Shown here piece by piece: positions 25,773-36,600 of a stretch of DNA of 64,000 bases (position 1 is its first letter; each line of letters opens with the position of its first letter). The notes under the pieces are model-generated. The model did not search any database, was not told the DNA's origin, and was given only the letters and a program-made list of their open reading frames with translations. The DNA is from Bolinopsis microptera (taxonomy: Eukaryota; Ctenophora; Tentaculata; Lobata; Bolinopsidae), in the NCBI RefSeq assembly GCF_026151205.1, contig NC_087078.1, positions 18,309,118-18,373,117 of the forward strand, written 5' to 3'. The translations under genes and the position numbers were made by a program.

Positions 25773-26390
25773 TTGACCATTGTTAATGGTCTGGCCCGGC
25801 GCCATTTCGAGAAGAAAGCGGCGCGCGCTACTTCAAAGAAATTTAGACGAGTAACATCTGTCAACATCAATTTTGCTTTAGACTAAATTGCATATAATTT
25901 TGATGGACAGTTTGTTGTTTGTGTTTGCAACGAAATTTTTGTAGGTTCATAACTTAACCTACTAAGACGCACGCCGAGTTGGAGTCGTTGACGGTCTTGA
26001 AACAAATATTTTATTGCTTATGAGTACCACCTGTTAATGAACTTTGAAATTTGAATCTGAAATTTTGAATTTCACTTGTCACTGCCACTTTTTAATTGCT
26101 CTATCCAGAGCCCTTGCGCTTGCAGTAGCGCGCGCCCGCCTCACGGCGGTAAAAAGTGAAACAAGCGCGCCCGCAGTGGCGCGAAAGCACATGGTTAGGT
26201 TTACTGGGCCGCGCTCAGCCTGTCATTCGATCCGCCTAATCTCTATTCGTTATGTTTACCAACATTAAAGCCTTGGGTCTTGACGGATGTTACTCGTCTA
26301 AATTTCTTCGAAGTAGCGCGCGCCGCTTTCTTCTCGACGGCACGAGCTACGAAGTAGCGCGCGCCGGGCCAGATCATTATCAATGGTCAA
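25773..26390. mobile_element. GC-rich non-autonomous element with about 90-bp inverted repeats
   Basis: The left arm 25773-25864 and the right arm 26280-26390 are inverted copies. Both contain TCTGGCCCGGCGC, GAAGAAAGCGGCGCGCGC and AAATTTAGACGAGTAACATC. The right arm has an internal duplication of the GAAGTAGCGCGCGCC block. The 618-bp interior has no long frame. A target duplication is not clear. Part of the interior (about 26198-26250) recurs near 45585-45620, so it belongs to a dispersed family. Confidence 0.7.
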
Positions 26391-26885
26391 CCTTGGGTCC
26401 TCAGGTAAGGTTAGGTGAAACTTTTTAATACTATTAGCAAACCTTAATTTATCTTTTTAGATCGATAAAATAAAAAGATTTATTCATTATTTTGGTTTTC
26501 CTTGATACATGTTTCGCGCGAAAAGTGGCATGCAACGTACGTATGTCAAGGTTTTCCTTCCAAGACGCACGCCGAGTTGAATTCAATGATGGTCTTGTAA
26601 TACTTGAAAAAATATTGTACAAATAAGTATTACTCTTTGATTTGATTCACGATGTCAATCCTTCGTATTTCGCCGATCTGCATTTGTGGTTGCGAGAAGC
26701 ATTATTGGATGCGCGCGCGCGACCCAGTAGTGCATCGCGCTACAACTCTTTGACAAATTTCTTATGTGAATTTCTATTGTTAATATAAATTCTGATTGAC
26801 GATACAGTTGTATGTTTATAACCTACCAGGACGCGCGCCGAGTTGGACTCGTCGACACTCGACAGTCCTGGAACAAATATTTTAC
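25955..26885. repeat. three dispersed copies of a conserved hairpin motif
   Basis: Copies at about 25964-26012, 26561-26620 and 26826-26885 share AAGACGCACGCCGAGTTG (or the GGACGCGCGCCGAGTTG form) and end in GGTCTTG...AATATT. The closing stem changes on both sides: AAGAC/GTCTT in two copies and CCAGGAC/GTCCTGG in the third. Confidence 0.65.
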
Positions 26886-26949
26886 TTACCTGGGGACCCC
26901 AGGCTATTAAATTATGTTCATAAACATAGCCTGGCGTAATTGAACCCTC

Positions 26950-27230
26950 TAAAACGTTGTATCATGTTGCGACCCCCACGGTCGTTTCACTATGGTGACG
27001 ATACAGGGGGAGCCGCGCACTTCGTGCGCGGCGGGTCATACAACGTATGACAAGGTCTGCACGGCTGACGGCACACGAAGTACACAGTAACAGTTTGGTT
27101 TTGTCTCACGTCGTGACCCTCATCGTCATTTCAATATCATTTAAAACCGTGGCATAAGCCACGATATGGCCGGGTGCACTTTACTCGTGCACGGTGGGCC
27201 CACAACGTCAAACGTGAGGCAAGGTTTATC
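26950..27230. repeat. two related multi-hairpin (cloverleaf-like) repeats
   Basis: Copy 1 (about 26954-27046) has outer arms ACGTTGTAT/ATACAACGT. Inside are a TCGTTTCAC..GTGACGA hairpin and the strong CCGCGCAC-ttc-GTGCGCGG hairpin (27013-27031). Copy 2 (about 27099-27225) has outer arms CTCACGT/ACGTGAG with inner hairpins CGTGGC-ataa-GCCACG and GTGCAC-loop-GTGCAC. The order of elements is the same but the stem sequences differ. Confidence 0.6.
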
Positions 27231-27338
27231 TCTATGATTAGCCATTAGCGGGCTGCGCTTATCATGGAACTACCAGTACCAGGCCATGCTTTAAACTCAG
27301 TTTCACCATATATCGCATTCACAATTTACATGACAGTG

Positions 27339-29716
27339 TCTTTTTGATCTGATTTTGAAGCTATTCTGATAGTTTTACATTTTCGTTAAAAGTAAGACAC
27401 CCTTTTGCAGATTGTTTATATTAACAATTAAATTTAAAGTAAAACCAAAATACTTATATATAACATTTTGCACAATATTCAGTTTTACATATTATTTTCA
27501 TTTTTCTCTTTGTTATCATCATTAACCAAATGCTGCATGGAAAATTCAGATGAAAATTGAATCTATCAAATCTTTCACATGGTCCAACTTCCATTTTCCA
27601 CGAAAAATAACGATCATAAATAAAATTGAACGCTAGCTACATGCCCACAGGCATGCAAGATAAAACATACTATGAGACTAACATTAGTGCACTGCCTGTA
27701 TGGTAAAAACAGGATGGTGCAGAGTTTGGAGTAACGGTTCAAGCATCACTATCAATAACCTCGTCTAAACGCTCGCTGGAATCACGTGACAGAACATCAT
27801 GTGACGTCACTGTAACCACACGTGGTCTCCATGGCGATGTGAGTCTTCTGACGCAGTAAATATCTTACATACCAGCGGGTCTGAATCTGAAAATGGATAG
27901 TCGAGTTAGTGGAGTTTCGGTAAACATACTCAACCATCAAGACGGTAAATTTTGCGATTAAGTAAAACATATTCCAATTGGACTTGTTAGCGCTGACAGA
28001 ATTGGAAACTTGTTTACAGGATTCTTATACACGTATAATCTGCTTGTCCACTGTTAGGCAGAATGTATGATGTAAGGCACCATCCAGTGATCGACCGGGG
28101 AAATTTCTGGCTGGGCCCGGAGAGTATCATTTTCGGCCGGTGTTTTTTATCAGTTCGAATCTTATCCAACATTATTGTTTCGCATTCCTTATAAAGGTAA
28201 AAGATGGAAGCAGGTTTTCGATCGTAGATCTTATTTTATAAATCCTAGTCACAATCCCTGACAATATTTCCAAGGTTTTAGCCGGTCGATCACTGTTACC
28301 ATCAAACCAAAAACAAATGCAGAAATAGTGAGAAACCTTGACGGATATGTGCCATGCCATGATGGACAGATGTTAAACTTTACGACGGATATGATAGTGC
28401 TCCACAACCCAATGGCCGTTCGTCAGCCTGAAAATGACGCCTCTTTAGAGAAAATGGCGATTAAAGTACCGTTCGAACCAGAGGCAACTGCAAAATTTAG
28501 GTGCGGCAATATATTTCATACTATGCGATACTGCACCCGTTCAAAAAGGCACATTATGCGGTAGTATTGCGGCAGAAATCGTGAATTGTCTGGTAATGAT
28601 GCGGTTAATTTTTCAAAATTATGCGGTCGAATAATTTGAAGATGAGCGGGTAAGCTTTAAGCCGATAATGATCCATCAGATGAAGGACGTTTCGGAAAAT
28701 ATTCATGATTTACAAGCGGGCAATGATGGTAGTAAGTGAGCTGAGTCCTAAAATTACCAAAATTTTAGGATTTGAAGGCTGGCTTTCACTGCCTAAAAAT
28801 GAGAAAAGTTTTCCATCATCAATAATTATGTGGAAAAGTGCGGAAAATGCCAAATTATGCGAAACCATGCAGAAAATGCCAAATTTCACAAAAATATGCG
28901 ATAATGGAAAAATATGCGAATAATCCGCATCCATCGCACCTGGTTCGAACAAGGGCAAGTGCTTCACTGGGTAACATGCGAATACAATCCAGTTCTACTG
29001 CTATTTATAGGTTGAACAGATATGTACAGAGATCAGAACTACATACCCTCTCCACGATAGAGTCTTCCTCAGTCTCAAGCACTGTTGTTCATCAATCTGG
29101 ATACTCTTCTTCTTGATGGCAATGTCCTGTTGGAGTCGCTCCTTGTTCTTCAGCAGACGGTGAAGAGTCTCCTCAGCAGATGCTATTTGTTGCTGAAAAA
29201 TAAATATGTACTTATCAAATTGTGTGTGTTATTAATGCATCGCTTTCTTTAGGTTTCTCTACGGTCAAAGTAAATACGAATTCGTATACGATAAAAGATA
29301 GGAATCACGATAATATTTGCTAAAAAACACCCTAAATAACGAACCTTAAGGGCCTCCTGGGAGCCATTGATATCGTTAATCTCAGAGAGGAGACCTCCGT
29401 GAACGTAATCACGAGTCTGCTCAACATTGGGACGCTTGGCTCGCACGGCGAACCTGGTGGTGGCCACCTTCATTGGACCATCCTTGCTTCGGAGGGCTTC
29501 TCTCAATTGGTGGAGAGAATCTTCCACACTTGAGATCTCTTGGTTTGTCTGAGAAAAGGAGGTTTATTTTGGAGACTTTAGAAAAGTAGAATTTTTAGAT
29601 TGCGAGCCTTGTAATAACCAAAACTGTTTATCATTATGCTATGAAGGTAAAGCATCATGTCAACTTCATGATTATTTTAATATATTTTTGTTTCACAACT
29701 TGTTTTAAGAATTAAA
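27339..29716. repeat. segmental duplication, copy 1 (3' part of tektin gene)
   Basis: This segment of about 2.4 kb is nearly identical to 30293-32643, with single-base changes and small indels; about 575 bp of unique sequence separate the copies. It carries intact copies of the last two tektin exons (29001-29192, 29345-29548). It also carries a CACGTGA/TGACGTCA-containing stretch (27781-27810, matching 30737-30766). Confidence 0.9.
29001..29548 (-). CDS. duplicated tektin terminal exons 10' and 11' (alternative 3' end or gene fragment)
   Basis: Exons 29548-29345 (68 codons) and 29192-29001 (63 codons plus stop) repeat the last two exons of the upstream tektin gene with identical splice sites and frame. 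No upstream tektin exon was duplicated with them. They could serve as an alternative terminal cassette spliced from exon 9, or be an unexpressed fragment. The predicted protein is the same except near the end, where VHICSTYK replaces VLFCSSYK. The lack of disabling changes suggests a recent duplication. Confidence 0.7.
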
Positions 29717-30292
29717 GCAGCCGTATTGATCCTCCAAACCTACAACTTTTAAGAGCTAGAATTGGCCGTATTTTGCCGTTAAAATGCAGCTTATACTGTT
29801 TTACTTTATGATTGGGTCGTAATTCATAAGCAAATTGGCAAGAAGTGGTGCTCACGGTCTCACTGAACGTCACTTATCGCTCAGTTAAGAGCGACCATGG
29901 TCTTAAGCGACAGACAGCCTGCAGGGATATGATCCGAATACGAAATATCCTTGTGTTTGGCATGTAGTAGCCCTAATTGGGTACTTCGTCACCAGTTATG
30001 ATACCCAGCAAAAGTTACTGGCTGGTGGTGGTACTAGAGGTGGTTTAATTTAAACAGACGGCTAGACCTCCAATCTAGCGCATTCCAATCTTCAAACAGC
30101 CAGCACGTGACACAATTCAGCCAATCAGCGTATAGGAATCTGCAAAGTTACAGTTGCAAACTTTTGATCGGCCCAAAAGGACACTTTTCTGGAGATTTGT
30201 TGATAACTCCAAATCTACGCTGTTTTAAAAGTTCCCCCTTGGGGGGAAACGTTACTTTTACAAGACGAACATGTTGCAAAAAACCGGAAATG

Positions 30293-32643
30293 TCTTTTTG
30301 ATATGATTTTGAAGCTATTCTGATACTTTTACATTTTCGTTAAAAGTAAGACACCCTTTTGCAGATTGTTTATATTAACAATTAAAGTAAAACCAAAATA
30401 CTTATATATAACATTTTGCACAATATTCAGTTTTACATATTATTTTCATTTTTCTCTTTGTTATCATCATTAACCAAATGCTGCATGGAAAATTCAGATG
30501 AAAATTGAATCTATCAAATCTTTCACATGGTCCAACTTCCATTTTCCACGAAAAGTAACAATCATAAGTAAAATTGAACGCTAGTTACATGCCCACAGGC
30601 ATGCAAGATAAAACATACTATGAGACTAACATTAGTGCACTGCCTGTATGGTAAAAACAGGATGGTGCAGAGTTTGGAGTAACGGTTCAAGCCTACTGAC
30701 ATCACTATCAATAACCTCGGCTAAACGCTTGCTGGAATCACGTGACAGAACATCATGTGACGTCACTGTAACCACACGTGGTCTCCATGGCGATGTGAGT
30801 CTTCTGACGCAGTAAATATCTTACATACCAGCGGGTCTGAATCTGAAAATGGATAGCCGAGTTAGTGGAGTTTGGTAAAACATACTCAACCAAAATATAT
30901 TCCAATTGGACTTGTTATCGCTGACAGAATTGGAAACTTGTTTACAGGATTCTTATACACGTATAATCTGCTTGTCCACTGTTAGGCAGAATGTATGATG
31001 TAAGGCACCATCCAGTGATCGACCGGGGAAAATTTCTGGTCGGGCCCGGAGAGTATCATTTTCGGCCGGTGTTTTTTAGCAGTTTGAATCTTATCCAATA
31101 TTATTGTTTCACATTCCTTATAAAAGGTAAAAGAACATATCAAAATGGAAGCAGGTTTTCAATCGTAGATCTTATTTTATAAATCCTAGTCACAATCCCT
31201 GACAATATTTCAAAGGTCGATCACTGTTACCATCAAACCAAAAACAAATGCAGAAATAGTGAGAAACCTTGTGACGGATATGTGCCATGCCATGATGGAC
31301 AGATGTTAAACTTTACGACGGATATGATAGTGCTCCACAACCCAATGGCCGTTCGTCAGCCTGAAAATGACGCCTCTTTAGAGAAAATGGCGATTTAAGT
31401 ACCGTTCGAACCAGAGGCAACTGCAAAATTTAGATGCGGCAATATATTTCAAACTATGCGATACTGCACCCGTTCAAAAAGACACATTATGCGGCAGAAA
31501 TCGTGAATTGTCTGGTAATGATGCGGTTGATTTTTCATAATTATGCGGTCGAATTATTTGAAGATGAGCGGGTAAGCTTTAAGCCGATAATGATCCATCA
31601 GATAAAGGACGTTTCGGAAAATATTCATGATTTACAAGCGGGCAATGATGGAAGTAAGTGAGATGAGTCCTAAAATTACCAAAATTTTAGGATTTAAAGG
31701 CTGGCTTTCACTGCCTAAAAATGAGAAAAGTTGTCCATCAGCAATAATTATGTGGAAAAGTGCGGAAAATGCCAAATTATGCGAAACCATGCGGAAAATG
31801 CCAAATTTCACGAAAATATGCGGTAATGGAAAAATATGCGAATAATCCGCTTCCATCGCACCTGGTTCGAACAAGGGCAAGTGCTTCACTGGGTAACATG
31901 CGATTACAATCCAGTTGTACCAGTTCTACTGCTATTTATAGCTTGAACAGAAAAGTACAGAGATCAGAACTACATACCCTCTCCACGATAGAGTCTTCCT
32001 CAGTCTCAAGCACTGTTGTTCATCAATCTGGATACTCTTCTTCTTGATGGCAATGTCCTGTTGGAGTCGCTCCTTGTTCTTCAGCAGACGGTGAAGAGTC
32101 TCCTCAGCAGATGCTATTTGTTGCTGAAAAATAAATATGTACTTATCAAATTGTGTGTGTTATTAATGCATCGCTTTCTTTAGCTTTCTCTACGGTCAAT
32201 GTAAATACGAATTCGTATACGATAAAAGATAGGAATCACGATAATATTTGCTAAAAAACACCCTAAATAACGAACCTTAAGGGCCTCCTGGGAGCCATTG
32301 ATATCGTTAATCTCAGAGAGGAGACCTCCGTGAACGTAATCACGCGTCTGTTCAACATTGGGACGCTTGGCTCGCACGGCGAACCTGGTGGTGGCCACCT
32401 TCATTGGACCATCCTTGCTTCGGAGGGCTTCTCTCAATTGGTGGAGAGAATCTTCCACACTTGAGATCTCTTGGTTTGTCTGAGAAAAGGAGGTTTATTT
32501 TAGAGACTTTAGAAAAGTAGAATTCTCAGATTGCGAGCCTTGTAATAACCGAAACAGTTTATCATTATGGGGGTAAACCATCATGTCAACTTCATGATTA
32601 TTTTAATACATTTTTGTTCCACAACTTGTTTTAAAATAAATTA
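30293..32643. repeat. segmental duplication, copy 2
   Basis: Partner of 27339-29716. The homology stops just downstream (transcript sense) of tektin exon 9 at 32654, so the breakpoint lies in intron 9. It includes exons 10 and 11 and about 1.6 kb of 3' flank. Confidence 0.9.
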
Positions 32644-35434
32644 AGCTATAAACCTTCTCCAATTGTCCATCAAGACCAGTCTTGGCGTCAGTGAGCTCCT
32701 TAAGACGTAATCTGAACATGGAGCCAACCAGCTCGGACTGAAATATTATTATTTGTTAAACATCAGCAGCTTTTTGACGGTCAGGTAAGATTTAACTGAA
32801 ATAATTGACATAAATAACTTTTTTTAGCTTTGAACTTTTAAGCGACTCATAAAGTGCATATTACATTAATTATCTAATAAAAGTAAACTCAACAAGTGCA
32901 CACTAAATCATACCTGCTTCTGCAGTTCGTCGTTGGACTTGTTAATGCTAAATTCGTTGAGTTCCCTCTGTAAACAACTCATAACTCGAGCAATTTCACT
33001 TTTTTCCAGGTTGTCTTGTGAGAAAGATTCGTGCTTGTCAACTGTGCTCCTGTCATGTGTTAACTTGGTCAGGTGATGTGTTAACTTGGTCACGTGATGT
33101 TTAATTAATTTGTTAAAAGTTTAACATGCACATGTTTACCACCAATATCATAATAAACAATATGTGAAACTTCAATGTCCAGCGGATAGGAATGGCGACA
33201 GAGATAAACTGCATACTTGAAAAGTAGCATGGAAATACTTGTTGCATAAATGCATTCTTAAAAAAGGTGACCAAATTCCATCCTCTACAAAATATTTCCC
33301 ACTAACGTGTGTCCGTCGTAAAGGCTGGGTTGAGCGATTTGTTGGAGTCCAGCAGAGCCGTTGTTCAACTTGTAACAATGCTCATCCAGCCTCAAACATT
33401 CCTCCTTATCTCTGAAAACGTTAAAATTAATTTCAACTGTTTTATAATTCCAGGCAAAATAAGATCTGATGAATCAGATGTTTCTGTATGCTGCAAATCC
33501 TACAATCCTTAAATATTTTCACCTGATGTCGTATTCCAAATTAGACTTGCAGTCGTTGAGATTCCTCAGTCTGGTGTCGGAGTCATTAATTCGGTTGGAC
33601 AGGAGTTTCTGTACCTCGCTCAGCATGTTCAACTCCTGTGTGAAGTGGAATGTTTGTGCTGAACTCGTCAGTTAAAGAGGGTAGTTTTAATAAGTTTTAG
33701 TGTCAGCTAAATTACGAACCATTGTAAAAGTCAAAGGAAATTTTAACGACACTAACATTGATGAGCTCGTCATCCACAAGATCCTGCACCAAATCAATGG
33801 CTTCTCTGTTTTCTCTGTTCTTCAAGCAGTTGGTGCTGACCTGGGTTAATTTAAAGTTAAACTAGAAACCAAAATGTGATAAAATGAGAGGAAAATATGT
33901 AGAGAATAGCCTGGGGTAGAGTAAAACAATTGTATTATTGTAAGAAGTGGGCAATAGGAATTGGCAGGAGAAATGTGTGTCAGTTGTAAAGTAACCTCTG
34001 TGGGAAGCTCAGTGCTAGCGAGAGCTTGTTGGGTCTTCTGTTTGGACATGGTGAGATTGGTAATCTCCTGGCAGATAGCGGCATGCTCTGTTGTGAGACG
34101 CTGTTTCCAGTACGCTACAGTCGTTATCCTGACAGTGATTGGGATTAGACAAATGTAACCTGACTTAATCTTCATTTTGAACACATTGTCGGTGATAATG
34201 GTAGCCTTATTGAAATATTTCCTCCAGCCGCCATAACATCATTACCTGTCCTGCAGTCTACGGTTGATTTCAGCCTGTTTGGACTTGGTTTTCTGGTCGA
34301 GCTCCTTGATGAGCCTGTTGGAGGCATCACGCTGAGTTTCGGCCTTGTTCTTGTCCTTGTCTGAAATAAGATCGGAATTATTCCTGCTTTACGATTTAGA
34401 GACAATGAGCGTTTGTCACTAAAATTTAATTGATGTCGCCTCGATAGTGGATATTTTGAACAGAAATCTGAGAAATGTGACCTCGATAAGTCAATAAATA
34501 GCCTTTATCAGCCGAGGCGACATCAATTACAATAAGTATTTACAATGTAAAAAGACAAGGTGGGACAATTTTGACAAGTAGATAATATACTTGAATCAAT
34601 GTTTATATTCGGTGTTTTTATTCAATATTTTTATTTTGTCTGAAAATTGTCAAAATTGTCCCATCTTTGTGAAAAGTTTGACGAACCGCTGAGTCTAACG
34701 TGCATGTTGAGGGCCGCATTCCAGTGTTCGGGAGCTTTCCTGTCCCGCACAGAGTTAGAGGGTGCTCCTAAAGTCTGGAGGGAATTTAAAAATAAAACAA
34801 AAAGAAACGTCACAGGACAGGCGAAAATCGAGTAACCATCGTGATGGAAATCCCTGGTTCCTGAACCATCAGCTGAACTCTGTCATCATATCAGGTTTTG
34901 TGTCACGATGGATACTAAACCTTCCCCGGTCCTGCAGCAAAGTATGAGAAAATACCTACCACTTAACCTAACATGCATATTAAGTGCGGCGCTCCAGTCC
35001 GTTGGTGCTTTCCTGTCCCGGATTTCATTCGAAGGTGCACCAAGCGTCTGCAAGCGTTGAGTTTAAAAGCTATCGCCAATATGTGTACTTAATTTACAGT
35101 GAACAAAATGTATTCGGAATTTTACACAAATTTATGGAAGCGGTCTTCTATACTATTCTAGCATATCCGATTGATAAAGATTCTTGCTTAAGATTGATAA
35201 AATCAAAGCATTTCGATTAACATTTTGATTTAAGACCATAAATTTGATCCGATACTCATCACTTTCTAAAATTTCACTACAAGGTAATACCCAAGACGAT
35301 CAACCTGCCACCTGGGGCTCTTGTAACAAAGAAATAAATCTATTAATAGAAAGCTTGCTAACCTGCAGTAGAGCCTTTCCAACATCCCGCTTGGTCCCGT
35401 AGGAGGGGAGGACTGTGCTGTATGCTGAGGTCAT
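31932..35434 (-). CDS. tektin family ciliary microtubule protein
   Basis: 441-residue model, exons: 35434-35363, 35047-34960 (2a) or 34774-34687 (2b), 34360-34246, 34128-33996, 33840-33757, 33635-33523, 33411-33307, 33049-32914, 32737-32654, 32479-32276, 32123-31932. All phases fit. The protein is almost wholly coiled-coil. It carries tektin landmarks: QRDASNRLIKEL, WKQRL, RENREAIDLVQDLVDDELIN, KDGPMKVATTRF and the degenerate signature RPNVEQTRD (usually RPNVELCRD). Tektins are filaments inside ciliary doublet microtubules. The member (1-5) is uncertain, so no symbol is given. The start is the first in-frame ATG; the exon extends upstream to an acceptor at 35462, implying a 5' UTR intron. A GTATGT donor before the stop of exon 11 could allow another end. 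Confidence 0.92.
34687..35047 (-). other. duplicated tektin exon 2 (2a 34960-35047, 2b 34687-34774), probably mutually exclusive
   Basis: Both exons are 88 nt, start in phase 0 and end in phase 1. They encode near-identical 29-residue peptides (24/29 identical, both ending NMHVRLS). Including both would shift frame because 88 is not a multiple of three, so only one can be used per mRNA. The donor of 2a (GTAGGT) is stronger than that of 2b (GTTCGT). Confidence 0.8.
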
Positions 35435-36253
35435 TTGGACTGGTTCGCGAATAGAAGGTAGCTGAAAAAGGAGGAGATCGTACAAACTAGAACGTAACAA
35501 TTGCAACTAATAATATATGCAGCAAAGATAGCCGACCGGTCAATAATATTCGTGACATGTTAAAAACAGGAGATAAGAATGTTAATAATCTGTGCTTTTG
35601 CTTGTGAATTTCGCCCGGATACCGTAGGGAGTCACGCATTCGCGTTAGATACGGCCCGTGCGAGATTGGCTCTTTTTCAATTGTTAAAAAGGTAAACGAT
35701 AACACTAACAGAAATAGAATTTCGATGTTAAAATACCAGTCATATTTGTTTAAAGGATATTATAAAATAATCCATTATTTCTGCATGAAAACATGTTTCG
35801 TGACTTGCAAGAACTTGAAAGAAAAAGTATTGGCAAATATCTCATTAATGAAAGGTGATTTTAAAGGGTCTTTTGCTGATTACAACCGAACAAATGAGCA
35901 CTTCAAATATGGAATGCCTTGTTAAAATACCATTGATACCCCTTACCCGGTAATTAATTAATAAGTAGATTTTTAAGACTTAATATAAGAAGGGTCCTAT
36001 TTTCGGTTTTTTCCCAACCACTGAAGCTTATGAATCGCCCAGTTTTGAATTTTAAATTCGGTATCGGTAGTCGTTAATGTTTTGGCAAAGATATTTGTAA
36101 CATTCGGGTTGTTTCTAGAATATCCGAGAATATTACAAAAAATTGGTCGAAATGGCTGTATGCTGCACGTGTAGTCGGACTGATTATTTTCCATTTCAAT
36201 TGTAAATTTATTTGCAAGTGATAACATACATAAGTTATGCATAATGATTATAC

Positions 36254-36600
36254 TTGTCGGCCGGGTGGTGTAGTCAGCCGGGCGGTGTAGTCAGCCGGGT
36301 GGTGTAGTGGTTAATACATTTGCTTCCCACGCAGACGACCGGGGTTCGATTCCCAGTGTGGACCTATACGGTCGGATGCAGGTTGGTCACCAAACCATGG
36401 TGTGAATGGTGGATGCTCTCATCAGAGCTTCTAAAATAATACGAGTGGATTTGGGGTAGCGCCCGTCAATGCTGCAGAGCAGCCCATGTAGTGTTACCTA
36501 GTGTTAATGCCTATGCTGCAGTGGAAGCTGTACCAAAAGGGCCGAAACGCCATTAGGCAGGGAAATCGGCTCCCCGACTGCCCAAATTATCATTATTATA
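36254..36600 (+). mobile_element. tRNA-derived SINE with triplicated head
   Basis: The 5' part (36257-36355) resembles a tRNA gene: box A-like GGTGTAGTGGTTAAT, an anticodon-like TTCCCAC, and box B GGGTTCGATTCCC. There is no matching 3' acceptor strand, so it is not a functional tRNA. The first 17 bp (gccgggtggtgtagtca) occur three times in tandem. A tRNA-unrelated body follows, ending in an ATT-rich tail (attatcattattata). ATTATAC on both sides (36247-36253, 36595-36601) may be a target duplication. Confidence 0.8.

Larger units (their letters stand above)
25537..29000. other. repeat-rich region between GPCR and tektin 3' ends
   Basis: No gene was recognised. Directly after the GPCR stop a short motif (gttgaaagatcaacctgaag) recurs three times in degenerate form (25513-25640). 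Then follow a GC-rich inverted-repeat element (25773-26390), three hairpin repeats, two cloverleaf-like hairpin clusters (26950-27230) and the start of the tektin segmental duplication at 27339. Short open frames at 28328-28564 and 28705-28923 lie in that duplicated segment and are broken relative to its second copy. Confidence 0.6.

Noticed and set aside
28328-28923. Two short plus-strand frames in the tektin duplication
   Set aside because: The corresponding frames in copy 2 (31260-31845) carry a stop and indels, so protein coding is not conserved between near-identical copies.
36290-36362. Functional tRNA-Gly gene
   Set aside because: Box A and B are present but the 3' acceptor strand does not pair with the 5' end and a SINE body follows directly.
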